A DNA stretch of 64,000 nt from Limiplasma sp048370855 (lineage in GTDB: Bacteria; Bacillota; Clostridia; Christensenellales; Aristaeellaceae), in contig DBGEOK010000111.1 of the NCBI GenBank assembly GCA_048370855.1, positions 1 through 64,000 of the forward strand, in the 5' to 3' direction. The position numbers and the translations under genes were made by a program. A model generated the notes under the pieces. It was not told where the DNA came from, ran no database searches, and worked only from the letters and a program-made list of their open reading frames with translations. This document shows positions 17,591 to 25,519 of this stretch, one piece after another (the first letter of the stretch is position 1; each line of letters begins with the position of its first letter).

Positions 17591-17803
17591 TCAGGCCTCC
17601 GTTTCGGGGTCGCGCTCATAGGTCAACAGGCCGCGGTTGATCTCCTCGACGGCAACCTTCAGGGGCTTCATCTCCTTGGGGTCGATCAGCGGCTGCGCGC
17701 CGTCCACAAGCTGGCGGGCCCGCTTGCTCGCCTCCACCACCAGCGTGTACCGGCAGTCCACCTTTTCCGACAGTTCCACAATCGTAGGTTCCACAATCGC
17801 CAT
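17591..17803 (-). CDS. rpoZ: RNA polymerase omega subunit
   Basis: Small subunit that helps assemble RNA polymerase. The 70-residue product contains the family pattern CRYTLVVEASKRARQL and then PLKVAVEEI. The ATG at 17803 is chosen because AAGGAGG lies eight bases upstream; an in-frame ATG 27 bases earlier has no such site. It sits between gmk and coaBC. Confidence 0.93.
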   Translation of the reverse strand: MAIVEPTIVELSEKVDCRYTLVVEASKRARQLVDGAQPLIDPKEMKPLKVAVEEINRGLLTYERDPETEA

Positions 17804-17826
17804 AAACGAATCCTCCTTCAGTTGAG

Positions 17827-18438
17827 TCAATTTTCTCCAATGACAGGCTTAAACCTTGTGGTTCGCTGCTTTTCAGCGTTGGCAATGCATTGAAGCTGAG
17901 AGAACGCCAGCTCCAGGCTGTCGTTGATAATCGCATACTGGTAGCGGCCTATCTTGCCAACCTCGCCGCGCGCGTTGAGCAGGCGGCGCTCGATCTCCAC
18001 AGGGTCGTCCGTGTTGCGGGTATGCAGCCGGACCCGAAGGTCCTCAAAGCTGGGCGGCAGGATAAACACGCTGACATAATCCTCCGTGTTTTCCATCACG
18101 CTGACCGCGCCCTGCGGATCGATATCCAGCAGCACGTTAAACCCCCGGGCCATCATATCCTCCACAGGGCGGCGCAGCGTGCCGTAGCTGTGGCCATGCA
18201 CGGAGGCGTGCTCCAGAAATTCGCCGTTTTGAACCATCGCGGCGTATTCCGCCTCGCTCACGAAATGATAATGCACGCCCTCCAGCTCGCCCTCCCGGGG
18301 CTTGCGCGTGGTCACGCTGCAGGAAAAGCGAAAGCTGGGGTCGCTGTCCATCAGCATTTTCACCAGCGTTCCCTTTCCCGTGCCGGATGGACCGGAAATA
18401 ATCAGCAGCATTCCTCTGCGCTCGACGCGAACCGGCAT
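17827..18438 (-). CDS. gmk: Guanylate kinase
   Basis: Phosphorylates GMP to GDP with ATP. The 203-residue product has the P-loop SGPSGTGKGTLV near residue 15, the GMP-binding region TTRKPREGELEGVHYHFV, the DIDPQGA Walker-B-like motif near residue 105 and the lid RLHTRNTDD. GGGAGG stands seven bases before the ATG at 18438. It follows remA by two bases. Confidence 0.97.
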   Translation of the reverse strand: MPVRVERRGMLLIISGPSGTGKGTLVKMLMDSDPSFRFSCSVTTRKPREGELEGVHYHFVSEAEYAAMVQNGEFLEHASVHGHSYGTLRRPVEDMMARGFNVLLDIDPQGAVSVMENTEDYVSVFILPPSFEDLRVRLHTRNTDDPVEIERRLLNARGEVGKIGRYQYAIINDSLELAFSQLQCIANAEKQRTTRFKPVIGEN

Positions 18439-18440
18439 CG

Positions 18441-18716
18441 CTAGCCCTCCCTTTCCTCGTCCCGCGGGACCGTCTCCGCCCTGGACGCGGCGCGGCCCGC
18501 GATAGTTTCGGGCTGAATGGCGGAGAGGATGATATGGTCGCTGTCCGTCTGAATAACCGCCCGGGTGCGGCGTCCCTGCGTAGCGTCAATCAGGCGCTTG
18601 CGCTCGCGTCCCTCCTGAATCAGCCTTTTCACGGGCGCGCTGTCCGGGCTGACAATGGCCACGATGCGGTCGGCGGCAATCATGTTGCCAAAGCCGATGT
18701 TGATAAGGCGTATCAC
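18441..18716 (-). CDS. remA: RemA/DUF370 family regulator
   Basis: Small DNA-binding protein that controls matrix and osmoprotection genes in Bacillus; it assembles into an octameric ring. The conserved core is present: LINIGFGN, IVSPDSAPVKRLIQ, LIDATQGRRTRAV and DSDHIILSAIQPET. The GTG start at 18716 has GGAAGGGGG six bases upstream and aligns with the normal N-terminus. The 91-residue product carries about 15 extra C-terminal residues, rich in Arg and Glu. The yicC-remA-gmk-rpoZ order is typical of Firmicutes. Confidence 0.93.
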   Translation of the reverse strand: MIRLINIGFGNMIAADRIVAIVSPDSAPVKRLIQEGRERKRLIDATQGRRTRAVIQTDSDHIILSAIQPETIAGRAASRAETVPRDEEREG

Positions 18717-18735
18717 CCCAAGCCCCCTTCCGCTG

Positions 18736-19611
18736 TTACACGACGTTTTGCACCTGCTCGCGCAGCTTTTCAACGACGCATTTGGCGTCCAGCACGCTTT
18801 GCGCGATCTGCGCGTCGGAAGCCTTGGCCCCCATGGTATTGATCTCGCGGTTCATCTCCTGCAACAGAAAGTCCAGCCGCCGGCCGACCTCGTCCGTTCC
18901 ATGAAGGCTTTCGCGGAACTGGTCGATATGGCTTTGAAGGCGGCTCAGCTCCTCGTCGATGGCGCAGCGGTCCGCCAGCAGCGCCACCTCCTGCGCCAGC
19001 CGCTGAGGGTCGGCGGGGCTGACCCGCCATTCCTCCAGCCTTGCCTCCAGACGCTTGCGGTATTCCTCCGGCACCATGGGAGCGCGGCTTGCCATGCGTT
19101 CCCGCAGGGCCGAAAGCTCGTCAAGGTACCGAAGAAGGTCGTCCGCCAGATGGACGCCCTCGCGCTCCCGCATATCAAAAAGCTTTTCCAGCGCGCCGTC
19201 AAGGGCTTCCAGCGCCAGGGCCGTAACGGCCTCCGCGTCCTCCTCGGCCTGCGAGACGGTCACCGCGCCGCTCAGCTCCAATATATCGCTTACGGTTGGA
19301 CGCTTATAGGGCTCCAGCTCCTTTTCCGCCTGCCCGAGCGCCGCGTTGAAGGCTTCCAGCAGCGCGACGTCTACCCGCACCGCCCTTGCGTCGGCGCGGG
19401 TGTTTTGATAGGTGAGAAACACATCCACATGTCCGCGGCGAAGCCCGCTCCCGTTGATGCGGAAACGCAGCGCGTCCTCCAGAAAGGCAAGGTTTTTGGG
19501 CAGGCGAAAGGACAGGTCCAAAAAGCGGTGGTTGACGGTTTTAAGCTCGACCGTCATTTCGCGCCCGTCGCAGCAGGCGCGGCAGCGGCCATAGCCCGTC
19601 ATGCTTTGCAT
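18736..19611 (-). CDS. yicC: YicC family endoribonuclease
   Basis: The 291-residue product matches the YicC family, whose Escherichia coli member is an RNase. It starts MQSMTGYGR, has VELKTVNHRFLDLSFRLP near residue 25 and ends with the conserved GRRLDFLLQEMNREINTMGAKASD block near residue 260. It is the first gene of the yicC-remA-gmk-rpoZ-coaBC operon, which has a clear promoter just upstream. Confidence 0.95.
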   Translation of the reverse strand: MQSMTGYGRCRACCDGREMTVELKTVNHRFLDLSFRLPKNLAFLEDALRFRINGSGLRRGHVDVFLTYQNTRADARAVRVDVALLEAFNAALGQAEKELEPYKRPTVSDILELSGAVTVSQAEEDAEAVTALALEALDGALEKLFDMREREGVHLADDLLRYLDELSALRERMASRAPMVPEEYRKRLEARLEEWRVSPADPQRLAQEVALLADRCAIDEELSRLQSHIDQFRESLHGTDEVGRRLDFLLQEMNREINTMGAKASDAQIAQSVLDAKCVVEKLREQVQNVV

Positions 19612-19644
19612 GCACCGCTCGCCTCCTTTAGCTTAGTAAATTTT

Positions 19645-19673
19645 ATTATAGCATTTTTCTGTGGAAATGACAA
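19645..19673 (-). promoter_or_regulatory. Promoter of the yicC operon
   Basis: Minus strand TTGTCA (19668-19673), a 17-base spacer and TATAAT (19645-19650), 34 bases before the yicC start. This is one of the best promoter matches in the window. Confidence 0.85.
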
Positions 19674-19758
19674 GTTTGAAGCGATTTTGGGAAGGGAGCA
19701 ACCGCAGGAGCTTTTGAGAACGGCCAAACGCGGGGGGAAAATCAGCCGAAAATTCCGC

Positions 19759-19787
19759 TTGTGCCGCGAACCTATCCATGATATAGT
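19759..19787 (+). promoter_or_regulatory. Promoter of the secreted orphan gene
   Basis: TTGTGC (19759-19764), a 17-base spacer and TATAGT (19782-19787), 45 bases before the ATG. A second, poorer pair (TTGCAA, 17 bases, TATACG) overlaps downstream, too close to the ribosome site to be convincing. Confidence 0.55.
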
Positions 19788-19831
19788 CATTGCAACAAGA
19801 GACGTCATCTGATATACGAGGGAGGAGTACC

Positions 19832-20548
19832 ATGAAGCGTTTGCTCGCCATTTTCTTAATCCTTTGCTCCATTATGATTCCCGCTTCGGTTACCGCGGAG
19901 CGTTCTATGGACGGTTACGATTTTAACGCCCCGCTCAACTGCCTTTGGGATATACCGCTCAACATCCCCATTGAAGAGTTTGTGGAAAGGGCGTACAGAG
20001 CAACCGGATTCATGTTTGTCCAGAATGAGGAAGACGGTCAAAAATACGAGGTTGACACAAGCGTACAATCGATATCGCTGCTTGGATATCCGCTGAAACT
20101 GGCTATCGCCGAGGCCCGCGACATCTTTTTTGCGCAGCCCGAGTATGACGGTAAGTTTTGCAGGCTCTCGCTCATGTTTTATGATGTAGAGCATCCGGAA
20201 AAATTAACGACGGACATCGTTTCAGCGATTTCGGGCAAATTTGGCGATCCAACAGGTTGGCTTGTAACGGCAGACGACACGTATTACGATCTTCCTTATC
20301 TATCAGGAGAAATCGACGAAGCCGCCATTTTCAGAATCCTGACGGAGCCGGAAGAGACTAGAATCGTTATCGATTGGAGTAATCTTAGCTTTTCGATTTA
20401 TACCTATGAGAGAACCGACGAAGAAAAAATTTTTATCTCCTCAATATCTGAAACAAATTATGTTTTTAAAAATCAAATCCCTTATCCATCGGCTGGAAGC
20501 TACGTGGATTTGGTCCCATACATTGGCGATGCCGACGCGGGCATTTAG
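19832..20548 (+). CDS. Secreted protein of unknown function
   Basis: A 238-residue product that I do not recognise. It begins with a clear signal peptide (LLAIFLILCSIMIPASVTA) and the rest is acidic, rich in Asp, Glu, Tyr and Ile, with no membrane segment or catalytic motif that I can name. GGGAGGAG lies five bases before the ATG at 19832. The gene is visibly more AT-rich than its neighbours and uses codons such as ATT, AAA and TAT more freely, which suggests acquisition or relaxed selection. It is a single-gene unit with its own promoter and terminator. Confidence 0.75.
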   Translation: MKRLLAIFLILCSIMIPASVTAERSMDGYDFNAPLNCLWDIPLNIPIEEFVERAYRATGFMFVQNEEDGQKYEVDTSVQSISLLGYPLKLAIAEARDIFFAQPEYDGKFCRLSLMFYDVEHPEKLTTDIVSAISGKFGDPTGWLVTADDTYYDLPYLSGEIDEAAIFRILTEPEETRIVIDWSNLSFSIYTYERTDEEKIFISSISETNYVFKNQIPYPSAGSYVDLVPYIGDADAGI

Positions 20549-20575
20549 CCGGTCAAGGATGCTGGTATTACAAAG

Positions 20576-20602
20576 CGCCTCGGAAAAAATCCGGGGCGTT
20601 TT
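20576..20602 (+). terminator. Terminator of the secreted orphan gene
   Basis: CGCCTCGG (20576-20583) pairs with CCGGGGCG (20591-20598), with one T-G pair, and is followed by TTTT. The remaining gap to 20818 is very GC-rich and holds nothing else I can identify. Confidence 0.7.
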
Positions 20603-20818
20603 GATATACCATTTCCCGAATTGGGATCAGGGCCGAAATCATAAACGGAGGATTCGCGTACCCTTCCCGCCGCGCCCGCTTCCTCCGCCCGCGCGCCGCG
20701 GACGGATTGCTCCGGGTTTGGCCCCGGTCGGCCTCGCCGGCGGGTGAATGGCCGCGCCGTTCGGCAGGCCGCAAGCCAGCCGCTCCATGCCCTTCCGGCG
20801 CGCTCTACGGTTCGTCGA

Positions 20819-20847
20819 TTGCGCCCGAAACAAAGGTATGGTATGCT
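20819..20847 (+). promoter_or_regulatory. Promoter of the XRE regulator gene
   Basis: TTGCGC (20819-20824), a 17-base spacer and TATGCT (20842-20847), 26 bases before the ATG. Confidence 0.5.
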
Positions 20848-20873
20848 GATACGCGGCAAGGGAGGCGACGCGG

Positions 20874-21464
20874 ATGAACCAGGTCAAATGCGGCGCGCTG
20901 ATTCGGGAGCTGCGCCGGGAGCGCGGCATGACGCAGCGGGCGCTCGCGGAAAGCATCGGCGTGGGCGACAAGGCCGTATCCAAGTGGGAGCGCGGCCTCG
21001 GCTGCCCGGACGTATCGCTGCTGGGCGCGCTTTCACGCGCGTTCGGTGTCAAAATTGAGAACCTGCTCGAAGGCTCTTTGGAGCCTAACCGAGCGGACGG
21101 AGGAAATATGAAAAAAGTCAAATTTTATGCATGCCCTCAGTGCGGCAACCTTCTGACCTCGACAGGCACGCCGGAAATCTGCTGCTGCGGAAGGCGGCTG
21201 GAGCCCCTTGCGCCCGCGCCGGCGGACGGGGCGCATCAGCCCCGCGTGGAGTGGACGGACGACGAGTATTACGTCACCCTTCCCCATGAAATGAGCAAGG
21301 AGCACTTCATCAGCTTCGCCGCCTATGCGACCTATGACCGGGTGCTGTTCATCCGGTTGTATCCCGAGCAGGACGCGGCCTTTCGCATGCCCGCCATGCG
21401 CGGCGGGTCGCTGTACCTGTATTGTTCCAGGCACGGCTTGATGCAGGCGGATATCGGGCAGTAA
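20874..21464 (+). CDS. XRE-family helix-turn-helix protein with zinc-ribbon C-terminal domain
   Basis: A 196-residue regulator. Residues 5-65 are an XRE helix-turn-helix (LIRELRRERGMTQRALAESIGVGDKAVSKWERG). A linker leads to a metal-binding module with CPQCGN and CCCGRRL, then a C-terminal domain with the DDEYYVTLPHEMSKEHFISFAA pattern that occurs in HTH proteins related to desulfoferrodoxin. GGGAGG stands eight bases before the ATG. The target genes are unknown; it is monocistronic and convergent with the sufCB pair. Confidence 0.82.
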   Translation: MNQVKCGALIRELRRERGMTQRALAESIGVGDKAVSKWERGLGCPDVSLLGALSRAFGVKIENLLEGSLEPNRADGGNMKKVKFYACPQCGNLLTSTGTPEICCCGRRLEPLAPAPADGAHQPRVEWTDDEYYVTLPHEMSKEHFISFAAYATYDRVLFIRLYPEQDAAFRMPAMRGGSLYLYCSRHGLMQADIGQ

Positions 21465-21507
21465 AGGCCCGACGGGCAAGTCGGGGAACCGGCGAGGCCG
21501 CCGCCCC

Positions 21508-22425
21508 TCAGGCCAGGAAGCCCTCCACAATTTTGGCCTCCGCCTCCTCCTCGGTGAGGCCAAGGGTGCGAAGCTTCAAAATCTGCTCGCCCGCGATCTT
21601 GCCGATGGCGGCTTCATGGATCAGCTCGGCGTCGCCATGGTTGGCGGCAAGCTCGGGCGACGCGGACACCATGCCGTGTCCCGCGATAATCGCGTCGCAC
21701 TCGGAATGCCCCTTGCACGGCGCGTCCCCGACGATCAGCGAACGGTATTCCTGGCGCGAGTTTCCGCGCGCCACCGAGCGGGAAATCAGGTCCGTGGCCG
21801 ATCCCTCCCCCTTCATGCGAACCTCAAACTCCGTCCTGACCACCTGTTCCTTTTCCGTTAAAAGCCGTTCCCTTATCAGCAGCTTCGCGCCCGCCCCCAG
21901 CGTGGCGACGGTTCGGCGCGTGCTCAGATCCACGCCGCCGATCTGCGAGGTATCCATCTCCAGCACGGCGTTTTCGTATAGCATCGCCTCGGTGACGGGA
22001 TCGATGGAGCGCGCGCCCGTGCCCGCTCCCGTGCCGATATGCTTTTCCAGATACCGCACATGCGAGCCCTTTTCCAGAAAGAAACGGTGAATCCCGTTGT
22101 GGCGCGCCGGCTCCCCGTTATCCGTGTGGACGCCGCAGCCCGCCACGATGGTCACGTCCGCGCCTTCGCCCACATAAAAATCGTTATAAACCAAATCGTC
22201 CACATTTCCATGCGTGACGCATGCGGGGATGGATACGCTTTCCCCCTTTGTACCGGGAAGGACGCGGATATCCAGCCCCGGCTTATCGGTTTTGGATTCG
22301 ATGATAATATGCTCGGTTGACCGCCTGCCGGCACAGCCTCCGTCCTCGCGCACATTGTACGCTCCCGTAAACCTGCCTGCCCAGTCGGAAACCTGGCGAA
22401 GAAGTTTTTCGGTAATGGCGTTCAT
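21508..22425 (-). CDS. SufB/SufD-family Fe-S cluster assembly scaffold (short form)
   Basis: The 305-residue product contains the SufBD beta-helix core and C-terminal helices. Recognisable features are the SECDAIIAGHG stretch, whose Cys aligns with the scaffold Cys of SufB, and IHEAAIGKIAGEQILKLRTLGLTEEEAEAKIVEGF at the end, with the conserved His-Glu pair. The long N-terminal domain of ordinary SufB is missing. The start at 22425 overlaps the sufC stop by four bases (ATGA), showing translational coupling. No SufD, SufS or SufU lies next to it, so this looks like a minimal two-component SUF (SmsBC-like) machinery. Confidence 0.88.
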   Translation of the reverse strand: MNAITEKLLRQVSDWAGRFTGAYNVREDGGCAGRRSTEHIIIESKTDKPGLDIRVLPGTKGESVSIPACVTHGNVDDLVYNDFYVGEGADVTIVAGCGVHTDNGEPARHNGIHRFFLEKGSHVRYLEKHIGTGAGTGARSIDPVTEAMLYENAVLEMDTSQIGGVDLSTRRTVATLGAGAKLLIRERLLTEKEQVVRTEFEVRMKGEGSATDLISRSVARGNSRQEYRSLIVGDAPCKGHSECDAIIAGHGMVSASPELAANHGDAELIHEAAIGKIAGEQILKLRTLGLTEEEAEAKIVEGFLA

Positions 22426-23150
22426 TCCGCGGCCGCCTCCTTTTTCAGGCACTTCGGGCAAGCCCCCGGAGCGCTAAACAGCGTCGGGAGCACATCGGCG
22501 GCGGGCCCCTTTCGAAGCAGCTCTCCGCCGGATATGACGGCGATCTCATCCGCGATTTCCAGGATGCGCTCCTGATGGGATATGATCATCAGCGTTCCGC
22601 GGAGCGACTTTCGCATATCCTGAAATACGCCGATCAGGTTGGTAAAGCTCCACAGGTCGATGCCCGCCTCCGGTTCGTCAAAGACGGACAGGCGCGTATG
22701 CCGGGCCAGCACCGTCGCAATCTCGATGCGCTTCATTTCCCCTCCGGAAAGCGTGGCGTTGACCTCGCGGTCAACATATTCCCTCGCGCAAAGCCCCACG
22801 CGGCTGAGAATGTCGCACAGGCGGCCCTCCCCCAGCCGCCCGCCCGAGGCCAGCTCCACTAGCTGGCGCACGGTAAGCCCCTTGAAGCGCACCGGCTGCT
22901 GGAACGCGAAGCTGACGCCCCTGCGCGCGCGCTGGGTTACGTCCAGCGCGGTAATGTCCTCGCCGTCCAACAGCAGCCGGCCCGAGGACGGCCGCTCAAG
23001 CCCCGCGATGATTTTCGCCAGCGTGGTTTTTCCCCCGCCGTTGGGCCCCGTTATCACCATCAGCCGGTTTTCCGGCACGGTAAGGGATATCCCCTTTAAA
23101 ACGGACGTCCCATCCGGGGCGGCCCATGTAATATTGTCAAGCGTCAGCAT
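22422..23150 (-). CDS. sufC: SufC-family Fe-S assembly ATPase
   Basis: ABC-type ATPase that drives cluster assembly on the SufB-like scaffold. The 242-residue product has Walker A GPNGGGKTT near residue 35, a Q-loop in FAFQQP, the signature LSGGEMKRIEIATVLAR near residue 135, Walker B LSVFDEPEAGID and the switch His in IISHQER. It lacks membrane-exporter partners. An unusual tail ends in GACPKCLKKEAAAE, with a CxxC pair that could bind metal. It is the first gene of a two-gene operon. Confidence 0.9.
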   Translation of the reverse strand: MLTLDNITWAAPDGTSVLKGISLTVPENRLMVITGPNGGGKTTLAKIIAGLERPSSGRLLLDGEDITALDVTQRARRGVSFAFQQPVRFKGLTVRQLVELASGGRLGEGRLCDILSRVGLCAREYVDREVNATLSGGEMKRIEIATVLARHTRLSVFDEPEAGIDLWSFTNLIGVFQDMRKSLRGTLMIISHQERILEIADEIAVISGGELLRKGPAADVLPTLFSAPGACPKCLKKEAAAE

Positions 23151-23204
23151 CTTTGGCGTCGCTTCCTTTCCGCCTGCTCCGCCGCGGAAATATCAGGCGA
23201 GTTT

Positions 23205-23232
23205 ATTATACAAAAAAATCGTCTTTGTTCAA
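23205..23232 (-). promoter_or_regulatory. Promoter of the sufCB pair
   Basis: Minus strand TTGAAC (23227-23232), a 16-base spacer that includes a run of seven T, and TATAAT (23205-23210), 54 bases before the sufC start. Confidence 0.7.
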
Positions 23233-23251
23233 GCCCTTTTGGGGCGGCGGC

Positions 23252-24277
23252 TTACTCCTCTCCCAGAGCGGTCGCTCCGAAAGCGGTTCCCGCTCCGGGA
23301 GCCGTGGAAAAGCGGGCGATAAACGCCGCCGCTTCCGCTTTGACCCGTTCCGGAGCCTCCCAAGCGCTCATGGCATGCCCGGCTTCCGGCACGATGACCA
23401 GCTTTTTTTGCGCAAGGCAGGCCGCATAGTTCGCGCGGCTCATCGACGGGGGCACAAACCGATCCTTTTCCCCATGGATGAACAGCACGGGCAGCCGGCT
23501 ATTGCGGCTCATCGCGCTCAAGGCCGCGCATTCCCGAAGGTCAAAGCCCGCCAGGCCCTCGAGCATCCAGTTGGCCATCGGCAGGAACGGCCGAACGGGA
23601 AGGCGGTGCATGCCCTCGAGCACATGCGCGCAGATGTCCCAGGGGGAAGTATACCCGCAGTCCGCGATCACGCAGCGCAGGTTTGCGGGCAGGTCCAGCT
23701 CCGTCGCCATCAGCACGGTGGCCGCGCCCATGCTGAGCCCCGCCATGAAGAGGTCGTCCGGCCGCGCGCGCTGATTGAGCCAGTGAAGCCAGTCCGCGCA
23801 GTCATACCGTTCCTTGACGCCAAAGCAGATGCGGCCGCCCTCGCTTTGCCCATGGGCGCGCTGGTCGATGACCAGTATGTCCATGCCCAGCTCGTGATAG
23901 AACCGAAGGAGCGGAGCAAAGTCCCCTTCTCCGCTTTTGGCGCGGTAGCCGTGTACCAAAAGGATTGCCTGCCGGCCCCGACCGGAGGGCAGATAACGGC
24001 CCCGCAGACGCAGTCCGTCGCGGCTGATGATTTCGACCCGCTCCGGCCCGTTCGCCAGAAACCATTCGATTTCCCGCCGCGCCTCGTTTGCGTGCTCCGC
24101 GTCCCAAGGCGCGGCGGCATCCGCCGGGCCCAGGTCGCGCCTGGACGCAATCTGCGCAAGCAGGAAAGCCGCGCCCGCGCACAGGCTTGCCGCCGCCAGC
24201 GCGGCAACGGCAATCCATCCCCAAACCGACAACTCGTCACCCTCGTTTCCACGCGCCAAACCGCGCGGGCTCATCAT
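23252..24277 (-). CDS. Membrane-anchored alpha/beta hydrolase
   Basis: A serine hydrolase of the alpha/beta fold. A membrane segment (WIAVAALAAASLCAGAAFLLA) near the N-terminus is followed by LLVHGY (oxyanion region), the nucleophile elbow GLSMGAAT, the acid region GEKDRFVPP and the catalytic His in EAGHAMS. The architecture resembles extracytoplasmic esterases such as Bacillus YqkD; the substrate is unknown. The start is uncertain: ATG-ATG at 24277 has GGGGTG nearby, while a TTG at 24232 has GAGGGTGA five bases upstream and would begin right at the membrane segment. Confidence 0.85.
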   Translation of the reverse strand: MMSPRGLARGNEGDELSVWGWIAVAALAAASLCAGAAFLLAQIASRRDLGPADAAAPWDAEHANEARREIEWFLANGPERVEIISRDGLRLRGRYLPSGRGRQAILLVHGYRAKSGEGDFAPLLRFYHELGMDILVIDQRAHGQSEGGRICFGVKERYDCADWLHWLNQRARPDDLFMAGLSMGAATVLMATELDLPANLRCVIADCGYTSPWDICAHVLEGMHRLPVRPFLPMANWMLEGLAGFDLRECAALSAMSRNSRLPVLFIHGEKDRFVPPSMSRANYAACLAQKKLVIVPEAGHAMSAWEAPERVKAEAAAFIARFSTAPGAGTAFGATALGEE

Positions 24278-24362
24278 AACACCCCGCCGCGTATTTTGCA
24301 AACGCCGGTCCGGTTTGATAGCGCGGCGCGCCTTCCAATTTTTTCATTCGTCAAATTCCCTC

Positions 24363-24391
24363 TTGACCTTTCCTCCCGCCCGGCTCATAAT
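24363..24391 (+). promoter_or_regulatory. Promoter of the panE-like gene
   Basis: TTGACC (24363-24368), a 17-base spacer and CATAAT (24386-24391), 24 bases before the ATG at 24416. Confidence 0.65.
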
Positions 24392-24415
24392 GGGCCCGCC
24401 AAGGAGGACGACCGT

Positions 24416-25336
24416 ATGAAAATCGCAGTGGTGGGCGCGGGAGCGATGGGCTGCCTGTACGGATGCTACCTTTCCAAAGAAAACGACGTCACGCTTTTGG
24501 ACGTATCCAAGCCGCAGGTGGAAGCGATTAACGCGCGCGGCGTCATCCTGCATGAAAAGGACGGCGTAAACGCGTATCCGCTCAAAGCCGCCCTCAGCGG
24601 CGAGACGACCGGCGAGGTGGATTTGGCGCTGGTGTTCGTCAAGGCCACGCAAACCTTTGCCGCCATGGAGCAAAACCGCGGCCTGATCGGCAGGAACACC
24701 ATCGTGATGACCTTGCAAAACGGCGCGGGAAACGACCGGGATATTCTGCATTTTGTCAGCCGCTCCAACATCGTCGTCGGTACCAGCAAGCACAACTGCG
24801 TGTCGCTCGGGCCGGGCGAAATCCGTCATACAGCCTGCGGCGTAACGACGCTGGGCGCGATGGACCCCGGCTCCGACAGGGGCGAGGCGGCGGCGAGGGT
24901 CCTGCGCGACGCCGGGATGGAGGCGGCGGTTTCCGGCGATATTCAGCGCGTCATTTGGGACAAGCTGTTTGTCAACCTCTCCATAAACACCTTGACGGCG
25001 CTGCTGGAAACGCGCATCGGCTATATGGTCAAAAATGATTACGCCTGGAGCTTCGCCCGCCGCGTCATCTATGAAGCGGTGGACGTGGCCGAGGCGGACG
25101 GCGTCTATTTTGACCGCCGTGAAACGCTGGAAATGGTGCGCAAGGTCTGCGTGGAGGCGGCGGACGGGTACAGCAGCATGTACCAGGACCGAAAGGGAAA
25201 GCGCCTGACCGAGATTGACAGGATTAACGGCGCGGTGGTGGAGCAGGCCAAGCGCTACGGCGTTCCCACGCCCTATAACGCGCTTATTGTGGATTTGATT
25301 CACGCTATCGAGGGCGCTTATGGGGAGGACGGCTGA
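24416..25336 (+). CDS. Ketopantoate reductase family protein (PanE/ApbA)
   Basis: A 306-residue NADPH-dependent reductase. The N-terminal Rossmann motif is AVVGAGAMGCLYG. The central region has LVFVKATQT and TLQNGAGN, and the C-terminal domain holds the catalytic Lys in VIWDKLFVNLSINTLTAL and the EIDRINGAV stretch, all as in PanE. Ketopantoate reduction feeds pantothenate and coenzyme A. The family also includes enzymes for other 2-keto acids, and its place next to a KDG pathway means another substrate is possible. AAGGAGG lies eight bases before the ATG. It is a single-gene unit. Confidence 0.85.
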   Translation: MKIAVVGAGAMGCLYGCYLSKENDVTLLDVSKPQVEAINARGVILHEKDGVNAYPLKAALSGETTGEVDLALVFVKATQTFAAMEQNRGLIGRNTIVMTLQNGAGNDRDILHFVSRSNIVVGTSKHNCVSLGPGEIRHTACGVTTLGAMDPGSDRGEAAARVLRDAGMEAAVSGDIQRVIWDKLFVNLSINTLTALLETRIGYMVKNDYAWSFARRVIYEAVDVAEADGVYFDRRETLEMVRKVCVEAADGYSSMYQDRKGKRLTEIDRINGAVVEQAKRYGVPTPYNALIVDLIHAIEGAYGEDG

Positions 25337-25439
25337 TAGAGCCGTTGGGAGGCGCGGCTTGCATGCCGCCCGGCGAGGGCGCTTCCGCCGGAGCCGCGAT
25401 CACGCGCGCACAGGCCCGGAGGCTCGAGGCCGCGCATGC

Positions 25440-25472
25440 AAAAGCGGCGCGGGACATATGCCGCCGCGCCGC
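25440..25472 (-). terminator. Terminator of the long catabolic operon
   Basis: GCGGCGCGG (25464-25472 on the minus strand) pairs with CCGCGCCGC (25444-25452) as a nine-bp stem, followed by TTTTGC. It lies 48 bases after the kdgK stop and ends the leftward operon. The rest of the gap to the panE-like gene is featureless. Confidence 0.75.
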
Positions 25473-25519
25473 ATAGGAGAGAGGCCCTTGCGCTTGCCGG
25501 AAGCCGGCCGCGCTCCGCG

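Noticed and set aside
23153..24415. Long in-frame N-terminal extension of the panE-like gene
   Set aside because: The upstream part is antisense to the hydrolase gene; the ATG at 24416 has AAGGAGG and a promoter just upstream.
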